Assembly (NCBI RefSeq): GCF_002028455.1
Contig: NZ_MWUM01000001.1
Location: 372,001-436,000 of the forward strand
Origin: Zoogloea sp. LCSB751
GTDB lineage: Bacteria; Pseudomonadota; Gammaproteobacteria; Burkholderiales; Rhodocyclaceae
Direction: 5' to 3'
Length of the DNA stretch: 64,000 nt
The notes under the pieces were generated by a model. The model did not search any database, was not told where the DNA came from, and worked only from the letters and a program-made list of their open reading frames with translations. This document shows positions 31,306 through 39,451 of this stretch, one piece after another. The position numbers and the translations under genes are program-made. Each line of letters opens with the position of its first letter. The first letter of the stretch is position 1.

Positions 31306-33996
31306 ATGCGTACCCCCAACGGCTCGCCCATCCGCCGCGAGGCCTATCGGCCGCTCGCCTACGGCGTTGAAACCGTCGACCTGGATTTCGTCCTCGAAGC
31401 TCAGGCCACCCTCGTCACCAACCGCATGCGCTGCGTGCGCAACCCGGATAGCGACGCCGGCCCCATCGTGCTGTTGGGCGACGGGCTGACCCTGGTTTCG
31501 GTGCGTATCGACGGCGCCGAGCCGGCGCCCGGCCAGCTGCGCGAAACCGGGTCCGGCCTGGAGATCGACGTGAATGCGGACAGCGTGGTGGTGGAGATCG
31601 TCACGCGCATCGATCCGTCGGCCAACCTGACCCTGTCCGGACTGTACCGGTCGCGGGGCGGCTACTACACCCAGTGCGAGGCCGAGGGCTTCCGCCGCAT
31701 CACCTATTTCCCCGATCGTCCGGACGTGATGGCGCGCTACACCGTGCGCCTGGAGGCCGACGCGGCCCTGTGTCCGGTGCTGCTGTCCAACGGCAACCTG
31801 CTGGAAACCGGCAGCCTGCCCAACGGCCGCCACTTCGCCCGCTGGGAAGACCCCTTCCCCAAGCCGTCCTACCTGTTCGCGCTGGTGGCCGCCGACCTGA
31901 AGGCGCTGGAACGCCGCGTCACCACGATGTCCGGCCGCGAAGTGCTGCTGCAGGTGTGGGTCGAGGCGCGTGACCTGGACCGCGTCGATCACGCGATGGA
32001 ATCGCTGATCCATTCGATGCGCTGGGACGAGGAGACCTTCGGGCTGGAGCTCGACCTGGACCGCTTCATGATCGTCGCCGTGTCCGACTTCAACATGGGC
32101 GCGATGGAGAACAAGGGCCTCAACATCTTCAACACCAAGTACGTGCTGGCCAACCCGCAGAGCGGCACCGACGTGGATTACGAGAACGTCGAGAGCGTCG
32201 TCGCCCACGAGTACTTCCACAACTGGACCGGCAACCGGGTGACCTGTCGCGACTGGTTCCAGCTGACGCTGAAGGAAGGCCTCACCGTCTTCCGCGACCA
32301 GCAGTTCTCGGCGGACATGCTGGCCCGCGCGTCGGATTCGCCCGCGGCGGCGGCCTCGGCCCGGGCGGTGACGCGCATCGCCAACGTGCGCGTGCTGCGC
32401 AGCGCCCAGTTTCCGGAGGATGCCGGCCCGATGGCCCATCCGATCCGCCCGGACAGCTACCAGGAGATCAACAATTTCTACACCGCCACGGTGTATGAGA
32501 AGGGCTCCGAAGTCATCCGCATGCTGCACACCCTGCTCGGCAAGGAGGGTTTCCGCAACGGCATGGACCTGTACTTCTCCTACCACGACGGCCAGGCGGT
32601 GACTTGCGACGACTTCGTCGGCTGCATGGCGGAAGCCAACGGTGCAGACCTGGATCTCTTCATGCGCTGGTACAGCCAGGCCGGCACGCCGCGCCTGAAG
32701 GCCGAAGGCGTTTTCGATGCGGCCGACGGCAGCTACACGCTGACCCTCAGCCAGCGCACGCCACCGACCCCGGGCCAGGCGGACAAGCTGCCGCTGCACA
32801 TCCCGGTGGCCGTCGGCCTGATTGGCGCGGATGGCAAGGATCTGCCGCTGCAACTGGAAGGCGAGGCCCGTGCCGGCGACAGCACCCGCATCCTCGAACT
32901 GAAGGAGGCCAGCAAGAGCTGGCGCTTCACCGGCCTCGCCGCCGAGCCGGTACCGTCGATCCTGCGTGGCTTCTCGGCGCCGGTGATCCTCGAAGTCGAC
33001 GAGAACGACGCGCGGCTGGCCTTCCGCATGGCCCACGACAGCGATCCCTTCAATCGCTGGGACGCTGCCCAGCGCTACATGGAGCGGGTGATCCTGGCGT
33101 TGGCCGCCGATGCCGCCGCCGGCCGCCAGCTGGAAGTGCCACAGGCCTTCGGCCACGCCTTCCGGGCGCTGCTGGTCAATGAATCCCTCGACCCGGCCTT
33201 CCTGGCCGAGATCCTCGCGCTGCCTGCCGAAACTTATCTGCTGGAGTGCATGCCGCAGGCAGATCCGGCGCCACTGCGTGCCGCGCTGATGCACCTGATG
33301 CGCGAACTGGGCCACGCGATGCAGGCCGATTTCCTCGACCGCTACCTCGACCTGGAAGTGGACGGCGACTACCGCTATCACCCGGCCGATGCCGGCAAGC
33401 GGGCGCTGCGCAACCTGTGCCTGCGCTACCTGACTGCCTGGGGTGGCGCCACTGCCATCGACCTGGCACAGAAGCAGTTCGAGCACGCCGGCAACATGAC
33501 CGAGCGCTATGGCGCCCTGGCCGCGCTGGTGCAGAGCGACGCCCCGGCCCGTTTCGATGCGCTGGCGGCCTTCCATGAGCAGTACAAGGATGACGCGCTG
33601 GTCCTCGACAAGTGGTTCCTGCTGCAGGCCAGCGCTTGGCGCTGGTCTGAGGCGGCGCCGGCGACCCTCGAGCAGGTGCGCGCGCTGATGGACAACCCCG
33701 CCTTCAGCCTGTCCAACCCGAACAAGGTGTATTCGCTGCTGGGCGGCTACTTCCGCGGCAACGCGGCGGAGTTCCACCGGCCCGATGGCGCCGGCTACGC
33801 CTTCTGGGTCGAGCAGGTGCGTGCCCTTAACAAGAGCAATCCGCAGGTTGCATCACGCATGGCGCGGGCGCTGGAAGGCTGGCGCAAGTTCACGCCGGAG
33901 ATTCAGGCACGCATCCGCGCGGTCTTCGAGACGCTGGCGAAGGACGAGGGGCTGTCGCCCGATGTGGCGGAGATCGTCGGCAAGGCGCTGGCCTGA
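31306..33996 (+). CDS. pepN: Aminopeptidase N (M1 zinc peptidase)
   Basis: 896 residues, similar to E. coli PepN (about 870). The substrate-anchoring motif GAMEN is present (MGAMENKGLN, about residue 264). The zinc site HEYFH at about 304 is followed 18 residues later by the third ligand Glu (KEGLTVFRDQQF), and the catalytic Tyr region is NNFYTATVYEKGSEV. The C-terminal helical domain is complete. The enzyme removes N-terminal residues from peptides in the cytoplasm. Single-gene unit that converges on the gene at 34146 across another paired palindrome. Confidence 0.96.
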   Translation: MRTPNGSPIRREAYRPLAYGVETVDLDFVLEAQATLVTNRMRCVRNPDSDAGPIVLLGDGLTLVSVRIDGAEPAPGQLRETGSGLEIDVNADSVVVEIVTRIDPSANLTLSGLYRSRGGYYTQCEAEGFRRITYFPDRPDVMARYTVRLEADAALCPVLLSNGNLLETGSLPNGRHFARWEDPFPKPSYLFALVAADLKALERRVTTMSGREVLLQVWVEARDLDRVDHAMESLIHSMRWDEETFGLELDLDRFMIVAVSDFNMGAMENKGLNIFNTKYVLANPQSGTDVDYENVESVVAHEYFHNWTGNRVTCRDWFQLTLKEGLTVFRDQQFSADMLARASDSPAAAASARAVTRIANVRVLRSAQFPEDAGPMAHPIRPDSYQEINNFYTATVYEKGSEVIRMLHTLLGKEGFRNGMDLYFSYHDGQAVTCDDFVGCMAEANGADLDLFMRWYSQAGTPRLKAEGVFDAADGSYTLTLSQRTPPTPGQADKLPLHIPVAVGLIGADGKDLPLQLEGEARAGDSTRILELKEASKSWRFTGLAAEPVPSILRGFSAPVILEVDENDARLAFRMAHDSDPFNRWDAAQRYMERVILALAADAAAGRQLEVPQAFGHAFRALLVNESLDPAFLAEILALPAETYLLECMPQADPAPLRAALMHLMRELGHAMQADFLDRYLDLEVDGDYRYHPADAGKRALRNLCLRYLTAWGGATAIDLAQKQFEHAGNMTERYGALAALVQSDAPARFDALAAFHEQYKDDALVLDKWFLLQASAWRWSEAAPATLEQVRALMDNPAFSLSNPNKVYSLLGGYFRGNAAEFHRPDGAGYAFWVEQVRALNKSNPQVASRMARALEGWRKFTPEIQARIRAVFETLAKDEGLSPDVAEIVGKALA

Positions 33997-34036
33997 CGTT
34001 CCCGGGCGGGGCTTGCCGCCCGCGTGGCGGCTCGCA

Positions 34037-34106
34037 GGGGGGGCGAGTTCATTCGCCCTCAGTCGATTGATAGAAGTCCGTGGGCGAATGAATTCGTCCC
34101 TACGGG
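34037..34106. repeat. Intergenic palindrome, paired form
   Basis: Left palindrome GGGCGAGTTCATTCGCCC (34041-34058), spacer CTCAGTCGATTG..., right palindrome around GGGCGAATGAATTCGTCCC (34082-34100). The spacer start (CTCAGT) matches that of the copy at 31141. It lies between the convergent stops of pepN and the J-domain-like gene. Confidence 0.7.
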
Positions 34107-34145
34107 TCGATGCCACCGTAGAGGTCGAGGTGCGCCGGCGGCGTT

Positions 34146-34949
34146 CTACTTGATGGTCGTCGCCGACATGCTGGCGAATTCCAGCACCAGGGCGGCGAGG
34201 GCGTCGGATTCGGTTTCGATCTCGGTGGCCAGCGCGGCCTGCTTTTCGGCGACCCATTCCGGGTCTTCCAGGTCGTCGGCCCAGCAGAACGGGGCCTGGC
34301 TGCTCATGCGTGACAGGCGCTTGCGGCGGATGTCGAGGAGATTGCCCAGGCGCGCGGCGGCACCGGCCGGGAAGGGGCGTTGCGCGGTGGCGACTTCCCG
34401 CTCGATGAAGGGCGCCAGCGCGTCGAGCAGACCGGCGTCCATGTCCCGATAGGCGTCGTCCACCTTGCTCCAGTAACGCTCGGCCAGTGCTTCGTCGGGG
34501 CGGATCTCCGGATGCAGGTGGCGCGCCAGACGGCGCCAGGCGGAACGGCAGCGGGTGACCCGGGCCGGATCGAGGGGCGGACGGCCGCCGGGGTGGCGCT
34601 GGCTCTCGGCCAGCACACGGGTATGGTCGGCTTCCAGGGCCTGCCAGGCCAGCACTTCGGAGGCCACGGCGCGTTCGATGGCGGCCAGCGCCAGGCTGCT
34701 CAGGGGCTCGCCGCGGCGCAGGCGGGCGTGGCCGAGCTCGACACGGCTGCGGTAGGCCCGGTGCTCGACCTTGAGGCCGAGCAGGCGGACTTCCAGTTCG
34801 CCGAGGCTGGCCTGGTAGCGGGCCAGCAGGTAGGGGCGCTCGAAACGTTCGAGCCACTCGATGGCTTCGAGGGTATCGGCGAGGGCTCCGGCCAGCTGGC
34901 CGGCATCGGCGGACTCGGAAGGGGAGACGGAATTGCGGTCGACGGACAT
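34146..34949 (-). CDS. Uncharacterised protein with a J-domain-like segment
   Basis: 267 residues, no signal peptide or membrane segment, mostly helical. Between about residues 125 and 185 the pattern RRLARHLHPEIRP...ERYWSKVDDAYRDMD resembles helices II-III of a DnaJ domain, with HPE in place of the HPD tripeptide and a shortened or displaced helix I. The rest is Leu/Ala/Arg-rich helix. The ATG at 34949 was chosen because the N-terminus is coherent from there; the far longer open frame upstream is antisense to dedA and purN. I do not recognise a characterised family. A co-chaperone-like or Hsp70-interacting role is only a suggestion from the motif. Confidence 0.65.
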   Translation of the reverse strand: MSVDRNSVSPSESADAGQLAGALADTLEAIEWLERFERPYLLARYQASLGELEVRLLGLKVEHRAYRSRVELGHARLRRGEPLSSLALAAIERAVASEVLAWQALEADHTRVLAESQRHPGGRPPLDPARVTRCRSAWRRLARHLHPEIRPDEALAERYWSKVDDAYRDMDAGLLDALAPFIEREVATAQRPFPAGAAARLGNLLDIRRKRLSRMSSQAPFCWADDLEDPEWVAEKQAALATEIETESDALAALVLEFASMSATTIK

Positions 34950-35078
34950 GGCAAGGCTCCGGATGCGGTGGTTCGGCACGCGTGTTGCGGTGCCGCACAG
35001 ACACTTCGAATTATGCACCCGTGAGCGGGCCCCGGCGCGCTCCGGTATCATATCGCACCTTCTTTTTGCGGCGCGGCA

Positions 35079-35729
35079 ATGGAACTCCTGACTACCTTCA
35101 TCGATATCGTCCTGCACCTGGATGTCCATCTGGCAGACCTGGCGACCAACTATGGCACGTGGATCTACGCGATCCTGTTCCTGATCATCTTCTGCGAGAC
35201 CGGACTGGTGATCTTCCCTTTCCTGCCCGGTGATTCGCTGCTCTTCGTTGCCGGTGCGCTGGCCGCCACCGGGGGTATGGATATCGGCGTGCTGTGCGGT
35301 GTACTGCTGGCCGCCGCGGTACTGGGCGACAACACCAACTACTGGATCGGCCACACCATCGGGCCCAAGGTGTTCCGCTGGGAGAATTCCCGCCTGTTCA
35401 ACCGCCAGGCCTTCGACAAGACCCACGCCTACTTCGAATCCCACGGCGGCAAGACCATCATCATCGCCCGCTTCCTGCCGCTGCTGCGCACCTTTGCGCC
35501 CTTCGTGGCCGGCGTGGCGCGCATGACCTACCCGCGCTTCGTGGCTCTCGACTTCCTCGGCGGCGCGATCTGGATCTTCTCCCTGAGCCTGCTCGGTTAC
35601 GGCTTCGGCAACCTGCCGGCGGTCAAGAACAACCTGTCGGCGGTGATCCTCGGCATCATCGCCATCTCGCTGCTGCCGGTCTTCATCGGCTGGCTGCGCG
35701 GCCGCTCCACGGCGCGGGCGGCGAGCTGA
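35079..35729 (+). CDS. DedA-family membrane protein
   Basis: 216 residues with several membrane segments. DedA hallmarks are present: FCETGLVIFPFLPGDSLLFVAGALA at about 38-62, GDNTNYWIGHTIG at about 85, and ARFLPLLRTFAPFVAGVARM at about 128-147 with the conserved Arg and Gly-x-x-R-M pattern. DedA proteins are inner-membrane transporters or flippases; some move undecaprenyl phosphate or phosphatidylethanolamine. The specific substrate here is not readable. Followed 9 bases later by purN, so the two are likely co-transcribed. Confidence 0.9.
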   Translation: MELLTTFIDIVLHLDVHLADLATNYGTWIYAILFLIIFCETGLVIFPFLPGDSLLFVAGALAATGGMDIGVLCGVLLAAAVLGDNTNYWIGHTIGPKVFRWENSRLFNRQAFDKTHAYFESHGGKTIIIARFLPLLRTFAPFVAGVARMTYPRFVALDFLGGAIWIFSLSLLGYGFGNLPAVKNNLSAVILGIIAISLLPVFIGWLRGRSTARAAS

Positions 35730-35738
35730 GGACTCTTC

Positions 35739-36386
35739 ATGCAGAAAAACATCGTCATCCTGATCTCCGGTCGCGGCAGCAACATGGAGGCCATCGTTGC
35801 CGCTGCGATTCCCGGCGCCCGCATCGCCGGTGTCATTTCCAACCGGCCCGATGCGGCCGGCCTGAACTTTGCCGCCGAGCGTGGCATCCCGACGCGGGTG
35901 GTGGATCACAAGGCCTACCCGGACCGCGAAGCCTTCGATGCCGCACTGGCCGCAGCCATCGACGCGCTGGCCCCCGACCTGGTGGTGCTGGCGGGCTTCA
36001 TGCGCGTGCTTACCGACGGTTTCGTGAGCCGCTACGCCGGCCGCCTGCTCAACATCCATCCGAGCCTGCTGCCGTCCTTCCCGGGCCTGCACACCCATCG
36101 GCGGGCACTGGAGGCCGGCGTGCGCGTGCACGGCACCACCGTCCATTTCGTGACGCCGACCCTTGACTGCGGCCCCATCGTGGTCCAGGCCGTGGTGCCG
36201 GTATTGCCTGGTGATGACGAAGCGACGCTGGCCGCCCGCGTGCTGGTGCAGGAGCACCGCATCTACCCGCAGGCGGTGCGTTGGTTCGTCGACGGGCGCC
36301 TGAGCTTCGATGCCGAAGAGCGCGTCCGCGTCCGTGACGAGCTGGTCGGCCCCGCCGGCTGGACGGTGCCGCCGGTCGAGGCCTGA
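35739..36386 (+). CDS. purN: Phosphoribosylglycinamide formyltransferase
   Basis: 215 residues, the usual PurN length. The phosphate-binding loop is SGRGSNMEAI at about 9-18. The active-site segment is NIHPSLLPSFPGLHTHRRALEAG, with the Asn/His pair, and the Asp loop lies in TPTLDCGPIVVQ. It transfers a formyl group from 10-formyl-THF to GAR, step three of purine synthesis. An AGGACTC stretch precedes the ATG. Next gene starts 7 bases after the stop. Confidence 0.95.
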   Translation: MQKNIVILISGRGSNMEAIVAAAIPGARIAGVISNRPDAAGLNFAAERGIPTRVVDHKAYPDREAFDAALAAAIDALAPDLVVLAGFMRVLTDGFVSRYAGRLLNIHPSLLPSFPGLHTHRRALEAGVRVHGTTVHFVTPTLDCGPIVVQAVVPVLPGDDEATLAARVLVQEHRIYPQAVRWFVDGRLSFDAEERVRVRDELVGPAGWTVPPVEA

Positions 36387-36393
36387 ACCGTCG

Positions 36394-37461
36394 ATGGCCT
36401 TATTCCGCCGGGCTGGTTCGACCCTCGCCGTCGCGATCGCGGTATCGCTGCTGGCCCACGGGATCGCACTGGTCGGCCCGTCCTGGCGGCTGCCCTCCGA
36501 GCAGGTGAGCGTGCTGCCGCCGCTGGATGCGCGCCTGACGCCCTTGCCGAAGCCGACGCTGCGGGAGGACAAGCAGCCTGCCGCCGCAAGCAAGCCTGCC
36601 CCCCGACGACCGGCTGCGCCGCCGCGGCCCGTCGCCGATCCAACGGCGGCCATCGAGGCGGTGCCGGTTCCGGAAACGTCCCCGGGGCCGGCGGTGGAGG
36701 CCAGACCGGAAACACCGCCTGTCGCCGGGGCACCGGAAGCGCCGACGCCCGATAAGGCGTCGGGGGAGGGCGCCGGCGGCAAGCTGTCGGCACCGGGCTA
36801 CGGTGCTGGCTGGGCCAGGTCCGGTCGGGTCCAGTACAACGTGATCCGCGGCGAGCGCAACTTCATCATCGGCCGCACCACCCACGCGTGGACGCATGAC
36901 AAGGACCACTATTCGATGGAGACGGTGGTCGAGACCGCCGGCCTCATCGGCTTGTTGCGGCCTTTCAAGATGATCCAGCGCAGCGAGGGGCGTATCGGCC
37001 CCAACGGCCTGCTGCCGGACGCCTTCACCGTCGAACGGGACGGCCAGTTGAAGGAGAAGGCCGACTTCGACTGGGCCGCCGGCAAGGTGGTGTTGACGGC
37101 CGGCGAGCGGCGGCGGGAGTTTGCGCTGGCCGAGGGCGACCAGGACGTGTTGACCCTGATGCACGATCTGGCCCTGCGGCCGGAGGGCTTCACCCGCGCC
37201 GAGCTGCTGGTGGTGACCGGCAAGAGCGCGGTGCGCTCGGTGATCGAGAACCTCGGCCTCGAGGAGCTCGACGTGCCGGCCGGCAAGGTGTCCGCCTATC
37301 ATCTGGGCAGCACCGGCCACCGCGGCGAGCTTAAGATCGACATCTGGCTGGCCCGCGATTACGCCAATCTGCCGATACGCCTGAAGATCACCGACAAGAA
37401 CGGTGACGTACTCGACCAGGTCGCCACCGGCGTCGACCTCGGCAAACACGCCCCGCAGTAA
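36394..37461 (+). CDS. DUF3108 family envelope protein
   Basis: 355 residues. One N-terminal membrane segment (about 8-26) precedes a Pro/Ala-rich linker (about 45-145) and a C-terminal DUF3108-type beta-rich domain (about 155-350; GRTTHAWTHDKDHYSMETVVETAG, LPIRLKITDKNGDVLDQVAT). The layout suggests an inner-membrane anchor with a periplasmic beta domain. The linker-plus-anchor form resembles TonB-like architecture only in gross layout; it lacks the TonB C-terminal fold. Commonly found next to purN in betaproteobacteria (recollection). Function unknown. Start at 36394 gives a clean signal anchor; earlier in-frame codons overlap purN. Confidence 0.8.
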   Translation: MALFRRAGSTLAVAIAVSLLAHGIALVGPSWRLPSEQVSVLPPLDARLTPLPKPTLREDKQPAAASKPAPRRPAAPPRPVADPTAAIEAVPVPETSPGPAVEARPETPPVAGAPEAPTPDKASGEGAGGKLSAPGYGAGWARSGRVQYNVIRGERNFIIGRTTHAWTHDKDHYSMETVVETAGLIGLLRPFKMIQRSEGRIGPNGLLPDAFTVERDGQLKEKADFDWAAGKVVLTAGERRREFALAEGDQDVLTLMHDLALRPEGFTRAELLVVTGKSAVRSVIENLGLEELDVPAGKVSAYHLGSTGHRGELKIDIWLARDYANLPIRLKITDKNGDVLDQVATGVDLGKHAPQ

Positions 37462-37488
37462 AATCGCGGGCAAATCCAATAAATAATT

Positions 37489-37540
37489 CGGGGCCGCTTC
37501 GCCGGCCCCGGTCCGCTCCATTGGGCGAGCATGCTCGCCC
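37489..37540 (+). other. Hairpin plus short intergenic palindrome
   Basis: An 8-base stem CGGGGCCG/CGGCCCCG with a 6-base loop (37489-37510) comes 27 bases after the DUF3108 gene stop, followed 12 bases later by an 18-base perfect palindrome GGGCGAGCATGCTCGCCC (37523-37540). No T-run follows either one. The second resembles the short core of the window's palindrome family but has GAGCATGCTC in the centre, so it is counted only as a possible diverged copy. Confidence 0.45.
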
Positions 37541-37565
37541 CCACAAGCAAGAGTAACGAATTCCC

Positions 37566-38825
37566 ATGACCATCACCCCCGCCCAGATCCAGTCCGCCAG
37601 CCAGGCCTTGCGCACCGTGCTGCGCTTCGAGTATCCCGCCGATTCGGTGCTGTCCCGCTATTTCAAGGACCTGCGCGAGCTGGGCGCACGGGACCGGGCC
37701 TTCGTCGCCGAGGCGGTCTATGGCGTGCTGCGTCGCAAGCGCACCCTCGAACGCCTGTGCGGCCCCGAGGCTTCCACCCGCCAGCTGATCCTGGCCTGGC
37801 TGGCCCGCGTCGAAGGCACCACCTTGCGCCAGCTGGGCGAAGGGCTGCACGGCCGTGACATCGACTACTTCACCGAGATCAAGGGCCGCGACGCCGGCGA
37901 GCTGAGCCTCGCCGAATCCACCGATCTGCCCGACTGGCTGGCCGAGCGCCTGCTCGCCACCCTGAGCCCCGAGCAGGTCGTCGCGCTGGCCCAGAGCCTC
38001 AACCGTCCGGCGCCGCTGGACCTGCGCGCCAATACCCTGAAAATCGAGCGCGACGCGCTGGTCGAGCGCCTCAAGGCCGACGGCATCGCCTGTGCGCCGG
38101 GGCGTTATTCCCCCACCGCGGTGCGCCTGGAAGGCAAGCCGGCGCTGCAGAAGCACCCGCTGTTCCTCGACGGCAGCTTCGAGGTGCAGGACGAGGGCAG
38201 CCAGTTGCTCGGCTTCCTGCTGCAGCCCAAGCGCGGCGAGATGGTCGTCGACTTCTGCGCCGGCGCCGGCGGCAAGACGCTGTTGCTCGGCGCGCTGATG
38301 CGCAACACGGGTCGCTTGTACGCCTTCGACGTGTCCGACAAGCGCCTGTCGAAGCTCAAGCCGCGCATGGCCCGTTCCGGCCTGTCCAACATCCATCCGG
38401 TGGTGATCGCCAGCGAGAACGATCCGCGCGTCAAGCGCCTGGCCGGCAAGATCGACCGGGTGCTGGTGGATGCTCCGTGCAGCGGCCTCGGCACGCTGCG
38501 CCGCAACCCCGACCTGAAGTGGCGCCAGAGCCCGGAGGCGCTGGCCGAGTTGACCGTCAAGCAGGCCGCCATCCTGGCCAGTGCGGCACGCCTGGTGAAG
38601 CCGGGCGGCCGCCTGGTGTACGCCACTTGCAGCCTGCTGCCGGAGGAGAACGAGGCCATCGTCGCTGCCTTCCTGGCCGCCAACGAAGGTTTTGTGCTGC
38701 TGAACGCGCAGGATGTGCTGGCCAAGCAGGGCGTTACCGTCGAGTGTGGCGAGCAACTGCGCCTGACTCCGCAAAGCCACGACACCGACGGCTTCTTCGC
38801 CGCGGTGCTGGAGCGCAAGGCCTGA
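37566..38825 (+). CDS. rsmB: 16S rRNA (cytosine-5) methyltransferase, RsmB/NOP family
   Basis: 419 residues. An N-terminal NusB-like helical part (about 1-140) precedes the NOL1/NOP2/Sun methyltransferase domain. SAM binding sits in VVDFCAGAGGKTLLL at about residue 230. The two cysteines lie in VDAPCSGLGTLRRNPDLKW (release) and VYATCSLLPEENE (nucleophile). RsmB methylates C967 of 16S rRNA. Length and domain order fit RsmB, but the NusB-like part is divergent, so another RsmB/F-type target cannot be excluded. The stop TGA shares one base with the ATG of the next gene. Confidence 0.85.
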   Translation: MTITPAQIQSASQALRTVLRFEYPADSVLSRYFKDLRELGARDRAFVAEAVYGVLRRKRTLERLCGPEASTRQLILAWLARVEGTTLRQLGEGLHGRDIDYFTEIKGRDAGELSLAESTDLPDWLAERLLATLSPEQVVALAQSLNRPAPLDLRANTLKIERDALVERLKADGIACAPGRYSPTAVRLEGKPALQKHPLFLDGSFEVQDEGSQLLGFLLQPKRGEMVVDFCAGAGGKTLLLGALMRNTGRLYAFDVSDKRLSKLKPRMARSGLSNIHPVVIASENDPRVKRLAGKIDRVLVDAPCSGLGTLRRNPDLKWRQSPEALAELTVKQAAILASAARLVKPGGRLVYATCSLLPEENEAIVAAFLAANEGFVLLNAQDVLAKQGVTVECGEQLRLTPQSHDTDGFFAAVLERKA

Positions 38826-39451
38826 TGCCGCTCCGCCTGCTGCTGGCGGGCCTGATGCTGCTGTGCGCGGTTCAGGCCCGCGCCCTCGAGCGGGATCCGT
38901 CCACGACGGTGAGCGCCAAGGGCAAGGTGGAGATTGCCTTCTCCCCGTGGAACGATCCGGAAGCGGTGTTGCTGAAAGCGATTAGCGAGGCCAGGGAACG
39001 CATTCTGGTCCAGGCCTATCTATTCACCAGCAAGCCGCTGGCCCACGCGCTGATCGACGCCCAACGGCGCGGCGTGAAGGTCGAGGTGATGCTGGATGCG
39101 GAGATGAACCGGCCGGCCTCGCCGAGTGTCCTGCCCGCTCTGCTGGCCGCCGGCATTCCGGTGGCGGTGGAGACCCGCTACAACATCGCCCACAACAAGG
39201 TGATGATCTTCGACCCGGATTCGCCGCGCGCGGCGCTGGCTACCGGGTCCTACAACTTTACCCGGGCGGCCAGGTTGTCCAACGCGGAGAACCTGCTGGT
39301 GCTGCGCGGTAATCCGGCGCTGGTCCGCGTGTATGCCGACAATTGGCAGCGCCAGCGCGCCGAGGCCCAGGTGGTGCATAGCCTGGACGATCTGCCCGAA
39401 CGCAAGAGGAGAGAGAGTGGAAGAGAATCAGATCGCGCATCTGCTGACTGA
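38825..39451 (+). CDS. Secreted phospholipase D-family protein with a single HKD motif
   Basis: 208 residues. An N-terminal signal peptide (about 1-22, LRLLLAGLMLLCAVQARA) precedes one PLD domain with H-N-K-V-M-I-F-D, i.e. a complete H-x-K-x4-D, at about residue 123, and TGSYNFTRAARLSNAENLLV after it. A single HKD motif plus signal peptide matches the Nuc/endonuclease-like branch, whose members work as dimers on DNA or other phosphodiesters outside the cytoplasm. Its start overlaps the rsmB stop by one base, and its last 35 bases overlap the next gene. The substrate is not readable from sequence. Confidence 0.83.
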   Translation: MPLRLLLAGLMLLCAVQARALERDPSTTVSAKGKVEIAFSPWNDPEAVLLKAISEARERILVQAYLFTSKPLAHALIDAQRRGVKVEVMLDAEMNRPASPSVLPALLAAGIPVAVETRYNIAHNKVMIFDPDSPRAALATGSYNFTRAARLSNAENLLVLRGNPALVRVYADNWQRQRAEAQVVHSLDDLPERKRRESGRESDRASAD

